Origin: Gammaproteobacteria bacterium
GTDB taxonomy: Bacteria; Pseudomonadota; Gammaproteobacteria; UBA9214
Assembly (NCBI GenBank): GCA_030599705.1
Contig: JAUVNM010000094.1
Span: forward strand, 1 to 6,956
Reading direction: 5' to 3'
Length of the DNA: 6,956 bases
Shown here: piece after piece, positions 1 to 6,235 of the stretch
Position numbering within the stretch: the stretch's first letter is position 1
How the letters are laid out: every line of letters begins with the position of its first letter
Notes under the pieces: generated by a model
What the model was told of the DNA's origin: nothing
The model's input: the letters and a program-made list of their open reading frames with translations, nothing else
The model's database searches: none
Made by a program: the position numbers and the translations under genes

Positions 1-33
1 AAGAATCGTGTGGATACCTTAATACATGTTTGA
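1..33 (+). CDS. Possible 3' end of a DmsA-type molybdopterin oxidoreductase subunit (partial)
   Basis: Frame 1 from the window edge reads KNRVDTLIHV and then a TGA at 31-33. The stop lies just inside the next gene, whose ATG is at 26-28, giving an 8-base overlap of the kind seen between co-translated subunits. DMSO-reductase-family catalytic subunits often end in a short strand of the type NxLVQVEK, which the DTLIHV piece loosely resembles. A dmsA-like gene is also what one expects immediately upstream of a DmsB/DmsC protein. Only ten residues are visible, so this is an inference from position plus a weak sequence likeness. Frame 2 also closes quickly (TAA at 20-22), so the upstream gene could end there instead. 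Confidence 0.35.
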   Translation, partial: KNRVDTLIHV

Positions 34-1864
34 ACCGCGCTCCAAAGAACAGCCCTATGCCTTCGTCCCGCAGGTCGAGCACCCGACGGCCAACCGCTAT
101 GGCCAACCCATCGAGACGGTACCGGACGGCCACGAACTGCGCGGCCAGAGTCTGAACATCAACGGCGATGCCGGTATCTCCGACAACCCCGACCGCTACA
201 AGCAGCACGGCTTTTATTTCAACGCCGACCACTGCATCTCCTGCCATGCCTGCGAGGCGGCCTGCTCGGAGAAGAACGATCTGCCGGCGCATATCGCGTT
301 CCGCTCGGTCGGTTATGTGGAAGGCGGCAGCTACCCTGCCTACCAGCGCCTGAACATCTCCATGGCCTGCAACCATTGCGATGATCCGGTGTGCCTGAAG
401 GGCTGCCCGACGCGGGCCTATACCAAATTCGCCGAGTACGGTGCCGTGCTGCAGGACCCGGACATCTGCTTCGGCTGTGGCTATTGCACCTGGGTGTGTC
501 CCTACAATGCGCCACAACTCGACACCGAGGCAGGGCATGTCACCAAGTGCAACATGTGCGTGGACCGGCTCGAGGTCGGGCTGAAACCGGCGTGCGCCGC
601 CGCCTGTCTTGCCGGTGCGCTGGATTTCGGCATTATGGAGACCACACCGGAACACCGCGACCAGCTGGAAACGCGCATCCCCGGCTTTCCGGACCCGGAC
701 ATTACGCATCCGAATATCCGCTTCCAGCAGACCCGCAGCCTGCCGCACGAGATGCAGCGGCCGGACAGCATGCCGTTGCGCTATGAACGTAGCAGGACAC
801 TGGGCAGCACCTATACACCCAGGGTGGATTCAACCAACCGCAAGCGCGAATGGAACCTGAAGAAGCTCGGCACGCGTGAGAACCCGCTGGTGGTCTTTAC
901 CCTGATCTCACAGACAGTGATCGGTGCCTTTATCACCCTGTTTCTCGGCCCGCTGATTGGAGCAGAAACACTTACCATGCAGTCCCACCCAATCGCCCTG
1001 CCACTCACGCTGTTTGGCCTGATCGGCCTCCAGACCCTGGCGCTGGTACTGTCGACGCTGCACCTGGGTCGTCCACACCGCTTCTACCGCGCCTTTAACA
1101 ACCTGCGCTGGTCGCCAGTCAGCCGCGAGGTCGCCGGGATTGCCGTGTTCTACAATTTTCTCGGTGCCTATACCCTGCTGACGGCCTTGCCGATGCTATT
1201 CAACTGGCTGCCGGCCGGACTGGTATCCGGGCTGGTAGCGTTCAGCGGCTGGGGCGCAGTGGTTTCGGGGCTGGCGGCGCTGTATTTCATGCAGCGCATC
1301 TACCGCATCAAGGCACGTCCCTACTGGGACCACTGGCAGGTACTGACCGCGTTCTACGGCAACATGCTGGTGCTCGGCCCGTTGCTGGTTGCACTCACCT
1401 ATACCGCGGTTCAGCACTACAGCGGCCTGACATGGAGTGAAGCAGCCAGCCACCTGGCGGGAATAATGCTGGCTGGCCTGATAATGGAAGCCGTTGGCAT
1501 GTATTACCACGTGCGCGACCTGAAAGCCGGCAGCGGTGAAGGCCAGGCATCGCATTACGAGCAGACCACCACTTTCGGAAACACCTGGCTGGCGCGCAAT
1601 ACCGGGCTGGGGATGGCCATGGCGCTGGTACTGGGGATGGCACTCGTATCCCCGTCCGGTGTGCCCGGGCTGTTGCTATGGCTTGCAGCAGCTACCGTCA
1701 TTGGCATCACGGCCGTCACCGGACGCGCCCTGTTTTATGCGCTGGTGATACCGACCACCATGCCGGGTGCGTTTTTCTGGCGCAACAAGGGATTTGAAGA
1801 ACATGCGCGCCAAACCGGGCTGGCCGAGATGCCGCAGGTGGGCGTGCTGCCGGAGTGTCATTAA
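26..1864 (+). CDS. DmsB-DmsC fusion: four-cluster [4Fe-4S] ferredoxin joined to a DMSO-reductase-type membrane anchor
   Basis: This single 612-residue chain carries both accessory subunits of a DMSO-reductase-family respiratory enzyme. Residues about 62-205 are a DmsB/NrfC-type ferredoxin with 16 cluster cysteines in four sets: C70/73/76/80, C115/118/123/127, C148/151/154/158 and C175/178/190/194. CPYNAPQ and ALDFG match E. coli DmsB landmarks. A linker of about 80 residues leads to a DmsC domain (about 285-580) with roughly eight hydrophobic helices, the STLHLGRP...FNNLRWSPVSREV block and a late GRALFYAL motif. The expected role is to oxidise quinol in the membrane and pass electrons through the clusters to a catalytic Mo/W subunit. 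The first 60 residues are an extra, non-hydrophobic extension with no Tat or Sec signal. ATG at 26 is the first start after an in-frame TAA (20-22); no strong ribosome site is visible. The usual proline after the last cluster cysteine is leucine (L195). Substrate cannot be told: DMSO, thiosulfate, polysulfide and other acceptors are all possible. Confidence 0.9.
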   Translation: MFEPRSKEQPYAFVPQVEHPTANRYGQPIETVPDGHELRGQSLNINGDAGISDNPDRYKQHGFYFNADHCISCHACEAACSEKNDLPAHIAFRSVGYVEGGSYPAYQRLNISMACNHCDDPVCLKGCPTRAYTKFAEYGAVLQDPDICFGCGYCTWVCPYNAPQLDTEAGHVTKCNMCVDRLEVGLKPACAAACLAGALDFGIMETTPEHRDQLETRIPGFPDPDITHPNIRFQQTRSLPHEMQRPDSMPLRYERSRTLGSTYTPRVDSTNRKREWNLKKLGTRENPLVVFTLISQTVIGAFITLFLGPLIGAETLTMQSHPIALPLTLFGLIGLQTLALVLSTLHLGRPHRFYRAFNNLRWSPVSREVAGIAVFYNFLGAYTLLTALPMLFNWLPAGLVSGLVAFSGWGAVVSGLAALYFMQRIYRIKARPYWDHWQVLTAFYGNMLVLGPLLVALTYTAVQHYSGLTWSEAASHLAGIMLAGLIMEAVGMYYHVRDLKAGSGEGQASHYEQTTTFGNTWLARNTGLGMAMALVLGMALVSPSGVPGLLLWLAAATVIGITAVTGRALFYALVIPTTMPGAFFWRNKGFEEHARQTGLAEMPQVGVLPECH

Positions 1865-1879
1865 ATATATAACAGTGAG

Positions 1880-1912
1880 GAATGTAATTACCTTCAGGCC
1901 GCTCCTACATTC
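1880..1912. repeat. Degenerate REP-like half element
   Basis: The gap between the DmsBC fusion and the next gene contains CGCTCCTACA (1900-1909). Its reverse complement, TGTAGGAGCG, is identical to the head of the REP arms at 4743-4812. The element is flanked by a 7-bp inverted pair, GAATGTA (1880-1886) and TACATTC (1906-1912), with CCTTCAGG between them. It lacks the GCGAGC/GCTCGC core of the intact copies, so it is best read as a decayed or divergent REP. It could also be chance similarity of ten bases. Confidence 0.4.
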
Positions 1913-1930
1913 ATTTGAATTATTCGAGAA

Positions 1931-2299
1931 ATGAACACCGTTTCACCCAGGCGCCTGAGCGACATCCGCAACGATTTCGAGCGCGGTGTGTTCATGGCCC
2001 TGTACACATCACCCCGGCAACGCCGGTATCGTGGCATCGCGCACCTGCTGCTCGTTATCAAGCACGGTTTGCGCGGCATCCTGTTCAGCTGGCCGCTGTA
2101 CCTGTTGCCACTGGCGGCATGGCTGCTGCAAGCGCAATACCTGCCACTGATCGTGCTGCTGTTGCTGCCGGGCTTGATCATTTCCGGTGCCATCCTGCGG
2201 CGCGGAATACGCGAGGATTATGCACGCCTGGTGGACGGTTATATCCTCAAACCGGGCTATGCAGCACGCATCCTGTTTCCGGGTACACTACCGTCATGA
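1931..2299 (+). CDS. Small two-helix membrane protein of unknown function, coupled to mobB
   Basis: I do not recognise this 122-residue protein. Its N-terminal 45 residues are strongly basic (R7, R8, R13, R19, R29, R31, R32, R34), followed by two hydrophobic segments at about 48-66 and 70-88 with a very short turn between them. A charged, tyrosine-containing tail (about 89-122) follows. By the positive-inside rule both ends should face the cytoplasm, so the protein looks like a helical hairpin in the inner membrane. No cysteine, metal site or enzyme motif is seen. Its TGA overlaps the mobB ATG (ATGA at 2296-2299), which supports translation in this frame and a shared transcript. The start is uncertain: ATG 1931 has only a weak GAGAA before it, and ATG 1994 is an alternative that removes 21 residues. 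Its position between an anchor subunit and mobB suggests, but does not show, a link to molybdoenzyme assembly. Confidence 0.7.
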   Translation: MNTVSPRRLSDIRNDFERGVFMALYTSPRQRRYRGIAHLLLVIKHGLRGILFSWPLYLLPLAAWLLQAQYLPLIVLLLLPGLIISGAILRRGIREDYARLVDGYILKPGYAARILFPGTLPS

Positions 2300-2829
2300 G
2301 CCATCCAAAACCGGTACTGGGCTTTGCCGCCTTCAGCGGTACCGGCAAAACCACCCTGTTGAAACAACTGATCCCGTCACTCGCTGACCGGGGCATCCGT
2401 GTTGGCGTCATCAAGCACGCTCACCACAACTTCGACATCGACAAGCCCGATAAAGACAGTTACGAACTACGCAAGGCCGGCGCCCGGCAACTGCTGGTGG
2501 CATCCGGCAAACGCTGGGCCTTGATGACGGAGACGGACCTGGATGGCGACCCGCAACTGGAGTCGCTGATCGGCCGGCTGGATCCCGACAGTATCGACCT
2601 GGTACTGGTCGAGGGGTTCAAACACGTACCATTTACGCGTATTGAGTTGCACCGGCCGGCGCTGGGGCACCCGCTGCTCTACCCGGAAGACCACAACATC
2701 ATCGCCGTGGCCACGGACAGCCCGATCGATACCGGCACGCTGCCTTTGCTTGATCTCAACAATGTCGAGGCGGTATCAGATTTCGTCCTGGCGTGGTTAA
2801 ACAAACAAACGGATAAAACGGTTGCTTGA
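2296..2829 (+). CDS. mobB: Molybdopterin-guanine dinucleotide biosynthesis adaptor protein MobB
   Basis: This 177-residue protein is close in length and sequence to E. coli MobB, a GTP-binding partner of MobA in making the guanine-dinucleotide form of the molybdenum cofactor. The P-loop is at residues 13-20 (FSGTGKTT). It is followed by the MobB hallmark VIKHAHHNFDIDKPDKDSYE (38-57), then ELRKAGARQ, RWALMTET (73-80) and DLVLVEGFKH (101-110). The start at 2296 is preferred because it begins MSHPKPVLGF directly before the P-loop, as in the family, and overlaps the preceding stop as ATGA. The same frame stays open upstream to 1915, but that part is an out-of-frame reading of the membrane-protein gene. 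No mobA is present in the window. MobB is usually accessory rather than essential, and its location behind a DMSO-reductase-type module fits an enzyme that uses bis-MGD. Confidence 0.95.
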   Translation: MSHPKPVLGFAAFSGTGKTTLLKQLIPSLADRGIRVGVIKHAHHNFDIDKPDKDSYELRKAGARQLLVASGKRWALMTETDLDGDPQLESLIGRLDPDSIDLVLVEGFKHVPFTRIELHRPALGHPLLYPEDHNIIAVATDSPIDTGTLPLLDLNNVEAVSDFVLAWLNKQTDKTVA

Positions 2830-2858
2830 CCAGCAGGTCGGGTCAGGTACGCAGCACC

Positions 2859-3392
2859 CTAACCCTTCTTCAGTATCCGCGGCATCAATTCCACCAGGTT
2901 GCAGGGCCGGGTACGGTAATCCAGCTGGTGACTGATCAGCTTGCCCCAGCCGGTGCGGCAGGCGCCGGTGGATCCCGGCAGACAGAAGATAAAGGTGGCG
3001 TTGGCGACCCCGGCCACGGCCCGGGACTGGATGGTCGAGGTATTGATCTCCTCGTAGGACACGGCACGAAACAACTCACCGAAGCCGTCAATCTGCTTGT
3101 CGAACAGCGCCGCGACCGCCTCCGGGGTGGTGTCCCGCCCGGTGATGCCGGTACCACCGGTGGTAATAACCGCGTTGATGGCGCCATCGGCGATCCATTG
3201 TGAGACGGCCGCGCGCATCCGGTAGATATCGTCCGGGACAATGCGTTTTTCCGCCAGTGTATGACCGGCCTCGGTCAGCAGTTTAACCAGTGTATCGCCG
3301 GACGTGTCGGTGGTTTCAGTACGCGTATCCGACACTGTCATAATGGCGATATTCAGGGGTTTGAATTCACGTTTGTTCGGGTTGTTGGGCAT
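2859..3392 (-). CDS. moaB: Molybdopterin adenylyltransferase MoaB
   Basis: The 177-residue product belongs to the MoaB/MogA family, which adenylylates molybdopterin with ATP before metal insertion. Visible motifs are TVSDTRTETTDTSGD (19-33), the MPT-binding loop TTGGTGITGRDTTPEA (77-92), the SYEEINTSTIQSRAVAGVAN stretch (112-131) and LPGSTGACRTGW (138-149). The TSTIQSRAVAGVAN and ACRTGW blocks are closer to E. coli MoaB than to MogA. In E. coli MoaB's role is unclear and MogA does this step, while in many other organisms MoaB-type proteins are the working adenylyltransferase; no mogA is seen here. The gene starts 14 bp after the moeA stop codon, and a GAGAG ribosome site (3398-3402) lies in that gap, so the two are an operon. 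It converges on mobB with 29 bp between the stop codons. Confidence 0.94.
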   Translation of the reverse strand: MPNNPNKREFKPLNIAIMTVSDTRTETTDTSGDTLVKLLTEAGHTLAEKRIVPDDIYRMRAAVSQWIADGAINAVITTGGTGITGRDTTPEAVAALFDKQIDGFGELFRAVSYEEINTSTIQSRAVAGVANATFIFCLPGSTGACRTGWGKLISHQLDYRTRPCNLVELMPRILKKG

Positions 3393-3406
3393 GTTTACTC
3401 TCGTTG

Positions 3407-4678
3407 TTACATCAAGCTCTGAAATGGCTGGACCTCGACTTCCTCACCGACCGCTACACTGGTGCGGTCAGGGTCGAGCAGGATAAAGCAGTTGGCCTCG
3501 CTCATGGAGCGCAGGATACCGGAACCCTGGGCACCGGCAGTGCGCACGGTAAACTCGCCGGGCCCGCTCTGCTCCAGCACCCCGCGCTGAAATTCATAAC
3601 GGCCGGGGCGTTTGCGCAGGGCGCTGGTGGTACGTGCAAGTACCGTGTATACGCCCAGCGCACCGGTCTCGCCGCTCATCTTGACCAGCGCCGGCCGCAC
3701 AAACTGGAAGAACGTCACCATGACGGAGACCGGGTTGCCCGGCAGACCGAAAAATACGGCATTGTTGATATGCCCGAAGGTCACCGGCCGCCCGGGCTTC
3801 ATGGCAATCTTCCAGAACGCCATGCTGCCGAGTTTTTCCAGGGTCTCCTTGACGAAATCGGCCTCACCCACGGAGACACCGCCCGACGTTACGATAGCGT
3901 CGGCGCGGACGGCGGCGTCGCGAAAGGCCTGCTCAATCAGTTCACGCCGGTCACGTACCACACCCATGTCGATAATCTCGACATCAAGCTTCTTCAGCAT
4001 GCCATACAGCGTGTAGCGGTTGCTGTCGTAGATCTCGCCGGGATCCAGTGGTTCGCCCACCGAACGCAATTCATCGCCAGTGGAAAAGAAGGCCACCTTG
4101 AGGCGACGAGTGACACTGGCTTCACCCAGCCCGAGTGAAGCCAGTACCCCAATATCGGCGGCGCTCAGGCGCTTGCCGGCAGTAAACACCGGCTGCCCGG
4201 CGGCGAGGTCCTCACCGGCAGCGCGCACGTGCTGCCCGGGCCTGTGGCCGCTGCCGATTTGCACCCTGTCACCATTGCGCTCTACCTGTTCCTGCATAAC
4301 AACGGTATCCGCACCCTCCGGCATCATGCCGCCGGTCATGATCTGTACCGCCTGGCCGGGCTCGATTGGCGTTAGCCAGGGTCGGCCGGCCCATGAAGTG
4401 CCCGGCACCGGGAACTCGCGCACCCCCTCGTCCGGCAGGTCCCCGGCACGCACCGCGTAGCCGTCCATGGCGGAATTGGTATGTGACGGTACGTTGATCG
4501 GGGAGCTAATGTCCCCGGCCAGCACCCGGTCCAGTGCAGCGCGCACCGGCAGGGTTTCAGTGCCGCTGATGGCAGTAACCCCATCGAGAATACGCGCCTG
4601 CGCCTCGGCGACGGTCAACAACCCGGTATTCAGCTCGTCTTCGCAGCTGGGTTGTGTTTCGATTTCATTCTTCTGCAT
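3407..4678 (-). CDS. moeA: Molybdopterin molybdenumtransferase MoeA
   Basis: The 423-residue protein is full length for MoeA, which releases AMP from adenylyl-molybdopterin and inserts molybdate (or tungstate) to give active cofactor. The family landmarks appear in order: NSAMDGYAV (68-76, D72 matching E. coli Asp59), MTGGMMPEGAD (114-124), AGEDLAAG (154-161), FFSTGDEL (197-204), EIYDSNRY (215-222), TSGGVSVGEADF (264-275), KPGRPVTFG (294-302) and GLPGNPVS (311-318, P313 and P316 matching E. coli Pro298 and Pro301). A C-terminal domain IV of about 85 residues closes the protein. No active-site residue appears lost. An AGGA ribosome site (4687-4690) sits 8 bases before the ATG. It is the first gene of a moeA-moaB pair; tupC lies upstream on the same strand, so read-through from the tungstate transporter is possible. 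The sequence alone cannot say whether this MoeA prefers Mo or W. Confidence 0.96.
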   Translation of the reverse strand: MQKNEIETQPSCEDELNTGLLTVAEAQARILDGVTAISGTETLPVRAALDRVLAGDISSPINVPSHTNSAMDGYAVRAGDLPDEGVREFPVPGTSWAGRPWLTPIEPGQAVQIMTGGMMPEGADTVVMQEQVERNGDRVQIGSGHRPGQHVRAAGEDLAAGQPVFTAGKRLSAADIGVLASLGLGEASVTRRLKVAFFSTGDELRSVGEPLDPGEIYDSNRYTLYGMLKKLDVEIIDMGVVRDRRELIEQAFRDAAVRADAIVTSGGVSVGEADFVKETLEKLGSMAFWKIAMKPGRPVTFGHINNAVFFGLPGNPVSVMVTFFQFVRPALVKMSGETGALGVYTVLARTTSALRKRPGRYEFQRGVLEQSGPGEFTVRTAGAQGSGILRSMSEANCFILLDPDRTSVAVGEEVEVQPFQSLM

Positions 4679-4686
4679 ACCGATAA

Positions 4687-4690
4687 TCCT
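4687..4690 (-). promoter_or_regulatory. Ribosome binding site of moeA
   Basis: The - strand reads CAGGATTATCGGT directly before the moeA ATG. AGGA is 8 bases from the start codon, a good Shine-Dalgarno position, and it fixes the chosen start. Confidence 0.6.
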
Positions 4691-4710
4691 GAAACAAACA
4701 TGGAAGCATT

Positions 4711-4729
4711 ATTTTAACGGCACATTGTA
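4711..4729 (-). promoter_or_regulatory. Possible moeA promoter -10 region
   Basis: On the - strand the AT-rich patch between the REP doublet and moeA contains TACAAT (4724-4729) and TAAAAT (4711-4716). Each is one mismatch from the sigma-70 -10 consensus and lies 33 to 51 bases before the start codon. No convincing -35 hexamer is found at 16-18 bases from either. The patch is the only AT-rich part of an otherwise GC-rich region, which is why it is listed. It is a weak prediction. Confidence 0.25.
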
Positions 4730-4742
4730 TGAGTGCAGTGTT

Positions 4743-4812
4743 TTGTAGGAGCGAGCTTGCTCGCGAACGGGGTTTCTCGAACATCAATTCGCGAGCAAGC
4801 TCGCTCCTACAA
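4743..4812. repeat. REP doublet (REPIN-like) forming a 25-bp perfect inverted repeat
   Basis: Left arm 4743-4767 (starting TTGTAGGAGCGAGCTTGCTC) and right arm 4788-4812 are exact reverse complements over 25 bases, separated by a 20-base loop. Each arm also folds on itself as GCGAGC-TT/AA-GCTCGC. The GTAGGAGCGAGCTTGCTCGC form is typical of repetitive extragenic palindromes of Pseudomonas and other gammaproteobacteria. Two inverted copies make the mobile unit called a REPIN, which is moved by RAYT transposases (established knowledge). It lies between the tupC stop and the moeA start. As RNA it would form a long stable hairpin that could limit read-through or protect the tupC 3' end. The - strand copy is followed by AAAA rather than a T run, so it is not a standard intrinsic terminator. 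Confidence 0.88.
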
Positions 4813-4837
4813 TCATGATTTCAATAAAATGTCTTTA

Positions 4838-5536
4838 TTAGCCGTACGGAATAACCTTGCACTCACCCTCTGCCGTGCCAATCACCTGCGGCCGCAGGCT
4901 GCCGGATTCCAGCGACAGGTGAGTATCACACAGGTGCGCCACGGTGTGGAACTCATGAGTTGCAATAATAATACTGACACTATCATCCTTGAGCCGCTTG
5001 ATCATGCGGTAGGTCTGGTTACGCGCCTCACTGTCCATGTTGGTCGTCGGCTCATCCAGCAGCAGCACGCGCGGACTGAGAATACGGGCCCGCGCAAAGG
5101 CCACCCGCTGGCGTTCGCCACCGGACAGTTCGCGGGCATTGCGCATTTGCAAATGACCGATACTGGCCCAATCCAGCGCCTCCGATACCTTGCGGGAAAT
5201 CTCCTTGATCGAAAGTTTCCGGTGACGCAAGCCGTAGGCAATATTGTCAGTGACGCTGCGATCGAACAGGTAGGGATTCTGGTGCAGGTAAATCACATGG
5301 GTGCGCATCTGCTGGCAAGCGCGTCGCCATGGTAATGTCAGCCCGTCAAGGGTCACCGTAACGCTGTCAGGTATTTCAAGTCCGGCGATGATCCGCATCA
5401 GGGTGGACTTGCCGGCACCGTTCCTGCCGCTAAGTGCCACACAGGCGTGCTCATGGATTTCCAGTGAGTCGATATCCAGCAATAACTGGCCATGCACAGT
5501 CTTGCGCAATGCCGTGTATCGAATAATCTCACTCAT
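4838..5536 (-). CDS. tupC: Tungstate ABC transporter ATP-binding protein TupC
   Basis: This 232-residue ABC ATPase has every nucleotide-binding motif intact: Walker A GRNGAGKST (37-45), Q-loop HQNPYLF with Q86, signature LSGGERQR (137-144), Walker B VLLLDEPT (157-164) and switch histidine H194 in ATHEF. It is short and lacks the C-terminal TOBE domain found in ModC, consistent with the TupC type. It would dimerise under TupB and power tungstate uptake. Its assignment to tungstate rests mainly on its neighbours, because ATPases of this class are hard to tell apart by sequence. The ATG overlaps the tupB TGA (ATGA at 5533-5536), and a G-rich GGGGGGTGATG stretch before it can serve as ribosome site. 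The transcript continues into the REP doublet. Confidence 0.9.
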   Translation of the reverse strand: MSEIIRYTALRKTVHGQLLLDIDSLEIHEHACVALSGRNGAGKSTLMRIIAGLEIPDSVTVTLDGLTLPWRRACQQMRTHVIYLHQNPYLFDRSVTDNIAYGLRHRKLSIKEISRKVSEALDWASIGHLQMRNARELSGGERQRVAFARARILSPRVLLLDEPTTNMDSEARNQTYRMIKRLKDDSVSIIIATHEFHTVAHLCDTHLSLESGSLRPQVIGTAEGECKVIPYG

Positions 5537-6234
5537 GATGACATCACCCCCCGGCCCTGGAAAAACGCGAGCAGGCCGTTCAACAACAACGCCATAACCA
5601 GCAGCACCATGCCAAGGGCTATGGCCTGTGCAAACTCGCCCTTGGTGGTTTCCAGCGCAATCGCGGTCGGTATATTACGGGTATAACCCAGGATGTTGCC
5701 ACCCACCATCATGGAGCAGCCGACTTCGGCGATAATGCGGCCGAAGCCGGCAATCAATGCGGCAATCAGGCCGAAACGCACCTCGTGTATCAGCGTCAGG
5801 AAGGCGCGGTGCGGCTTCGCACCCAGCGTAACCGAGGTTTCCCAGACGCGCCGGTCGGCCGCCTGGAAGGCTGCATGGCTTAACGCCACCAGCAACGGGA
5901 ACGACAGCAGGATCTGGCCGATACTCATCGATGAATGGGTAAACAGCAGTTTCAGATCGCCCAACGGGCCGCTGCGGGAAAACACCAGGTACACGGTCAG
6001 CCCGACAACCACGGCTGGTATGGACTGCAGTGCACTGAAGCCGGCAATCATGGCGCGCCGTCCCGTATAGCGCAGGTGCGCCATCAGGAAGGCCGCAACA
6101 AAGGCAAACGGCGCAGCAATCAGGATCGCTCGCACCGAGACGCTGAAAGAGGTAAAGATAATGACCCACAACGCCATGTCGCCGGAGAACAGCAGGCGGA
6201 AGGATTCAGCGGTGGCGGCAGACAGACTGTCCAT
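5533..6234 (-). CDS. tupB: Tungstate ABC transporter permease TupB
   Basis: This is an inner-membrane permease of 233 residues with about five to six hydrophobic segments (about 22-52, 63-86, 106-124, 152-170 and 203-225). The cytoplasmic coupling loop is seen at about 132-149 (ETSVTLGAKPHRAFLTLI). It is followed by GFGRIIAEVGCSMMVGGNIL (163-182), which is highly characteristic of TupB permeases. It would form the channel for tungstate delivered by TupA. Start choice: the ATG at 6234 follows the tupA stop by one base (TAGCATG on the - strand), which suits translational coupling and gives the usual N-terminus. The frame is open further to an ATG at 6264 and a TTG at 6282. Those would overlap tupA by up to 47 bases, and none of the three has a clear ribosome site. 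The family identification is strong because tupA is adjacent. Confidence 0.92.
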   Translation of the reverse strand: MDSLSAATAESFRLLFSGDMALWVIIFTSFSVSVRAILIAAPFAFVAAFLMAHLRYTGRRAMIAGFSALQSIPAVVVGLTVYLVFSRSGPLGDLKLLFTHSSMSIGQILLSFPLLVALSHAAFQAADRRVWETSVTLGAKPHRAFLTLIHEVRFGLIAALIAGFGRIIAEVGCSMMVGGNILGYTRNIPTAIALETTKGEFAQAIALGMVLLVMALLLNGLLAFFQGRGVMSS

Positions 6235-6235
6235 G

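Noticed and set aside
1915..2295. In-frame upstream extension of mobB giving a 304-residue protein
   Set aside because: The added 127 residues have no MobB-like content and are an out-of-frame reading of the membrane-protein gene. MobB proteins begin just before the P-loop, and the ATG at 2296 fits exactly.
2830..2858. Bidirectional terminator between the convergent mobB and moaB genes
   Set aside because: Only a 4-bp GGGT/ACCC pairing with a long loop and no T run on either strand could be found. The gap is too short and weakly structured to call.
2826..3203. + strand open frame following mobB
   Set aside because: It is antisense to moaB, glycine-rich from GC content and has no motif.
3404..4138. 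Long + strand open frame of 244 residues opposite moeA
   Set aside because: It lies wholly antisense to a MoeA with every conserved motif, has low-complexity GC-rich composition and no recognisable domain. It is a by-product of high GC.
4743..4812. Intrinsic terminator of the tup operon
   Set aside because: The hairpin is strong, but on the - strand it is followed by AAAACACTGC and not a U-tract. The sequence is better explained as a REP doublet.
4811..4820. Perfect palindrome AATCATGATT as an operator
   Set aside because: It is only 10 bases, overlaps the end of the REP arm, lies downstream of tupC and not near a promoter, and matches no operator that I can name.
4733..5335. + strand open frame of 200 residues beginning in the REP doublet
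   Set aside because: Its start lies inside or beside a repeat and the rest is antisense to tupC, whose nucleotide-binding motifs are all intact.
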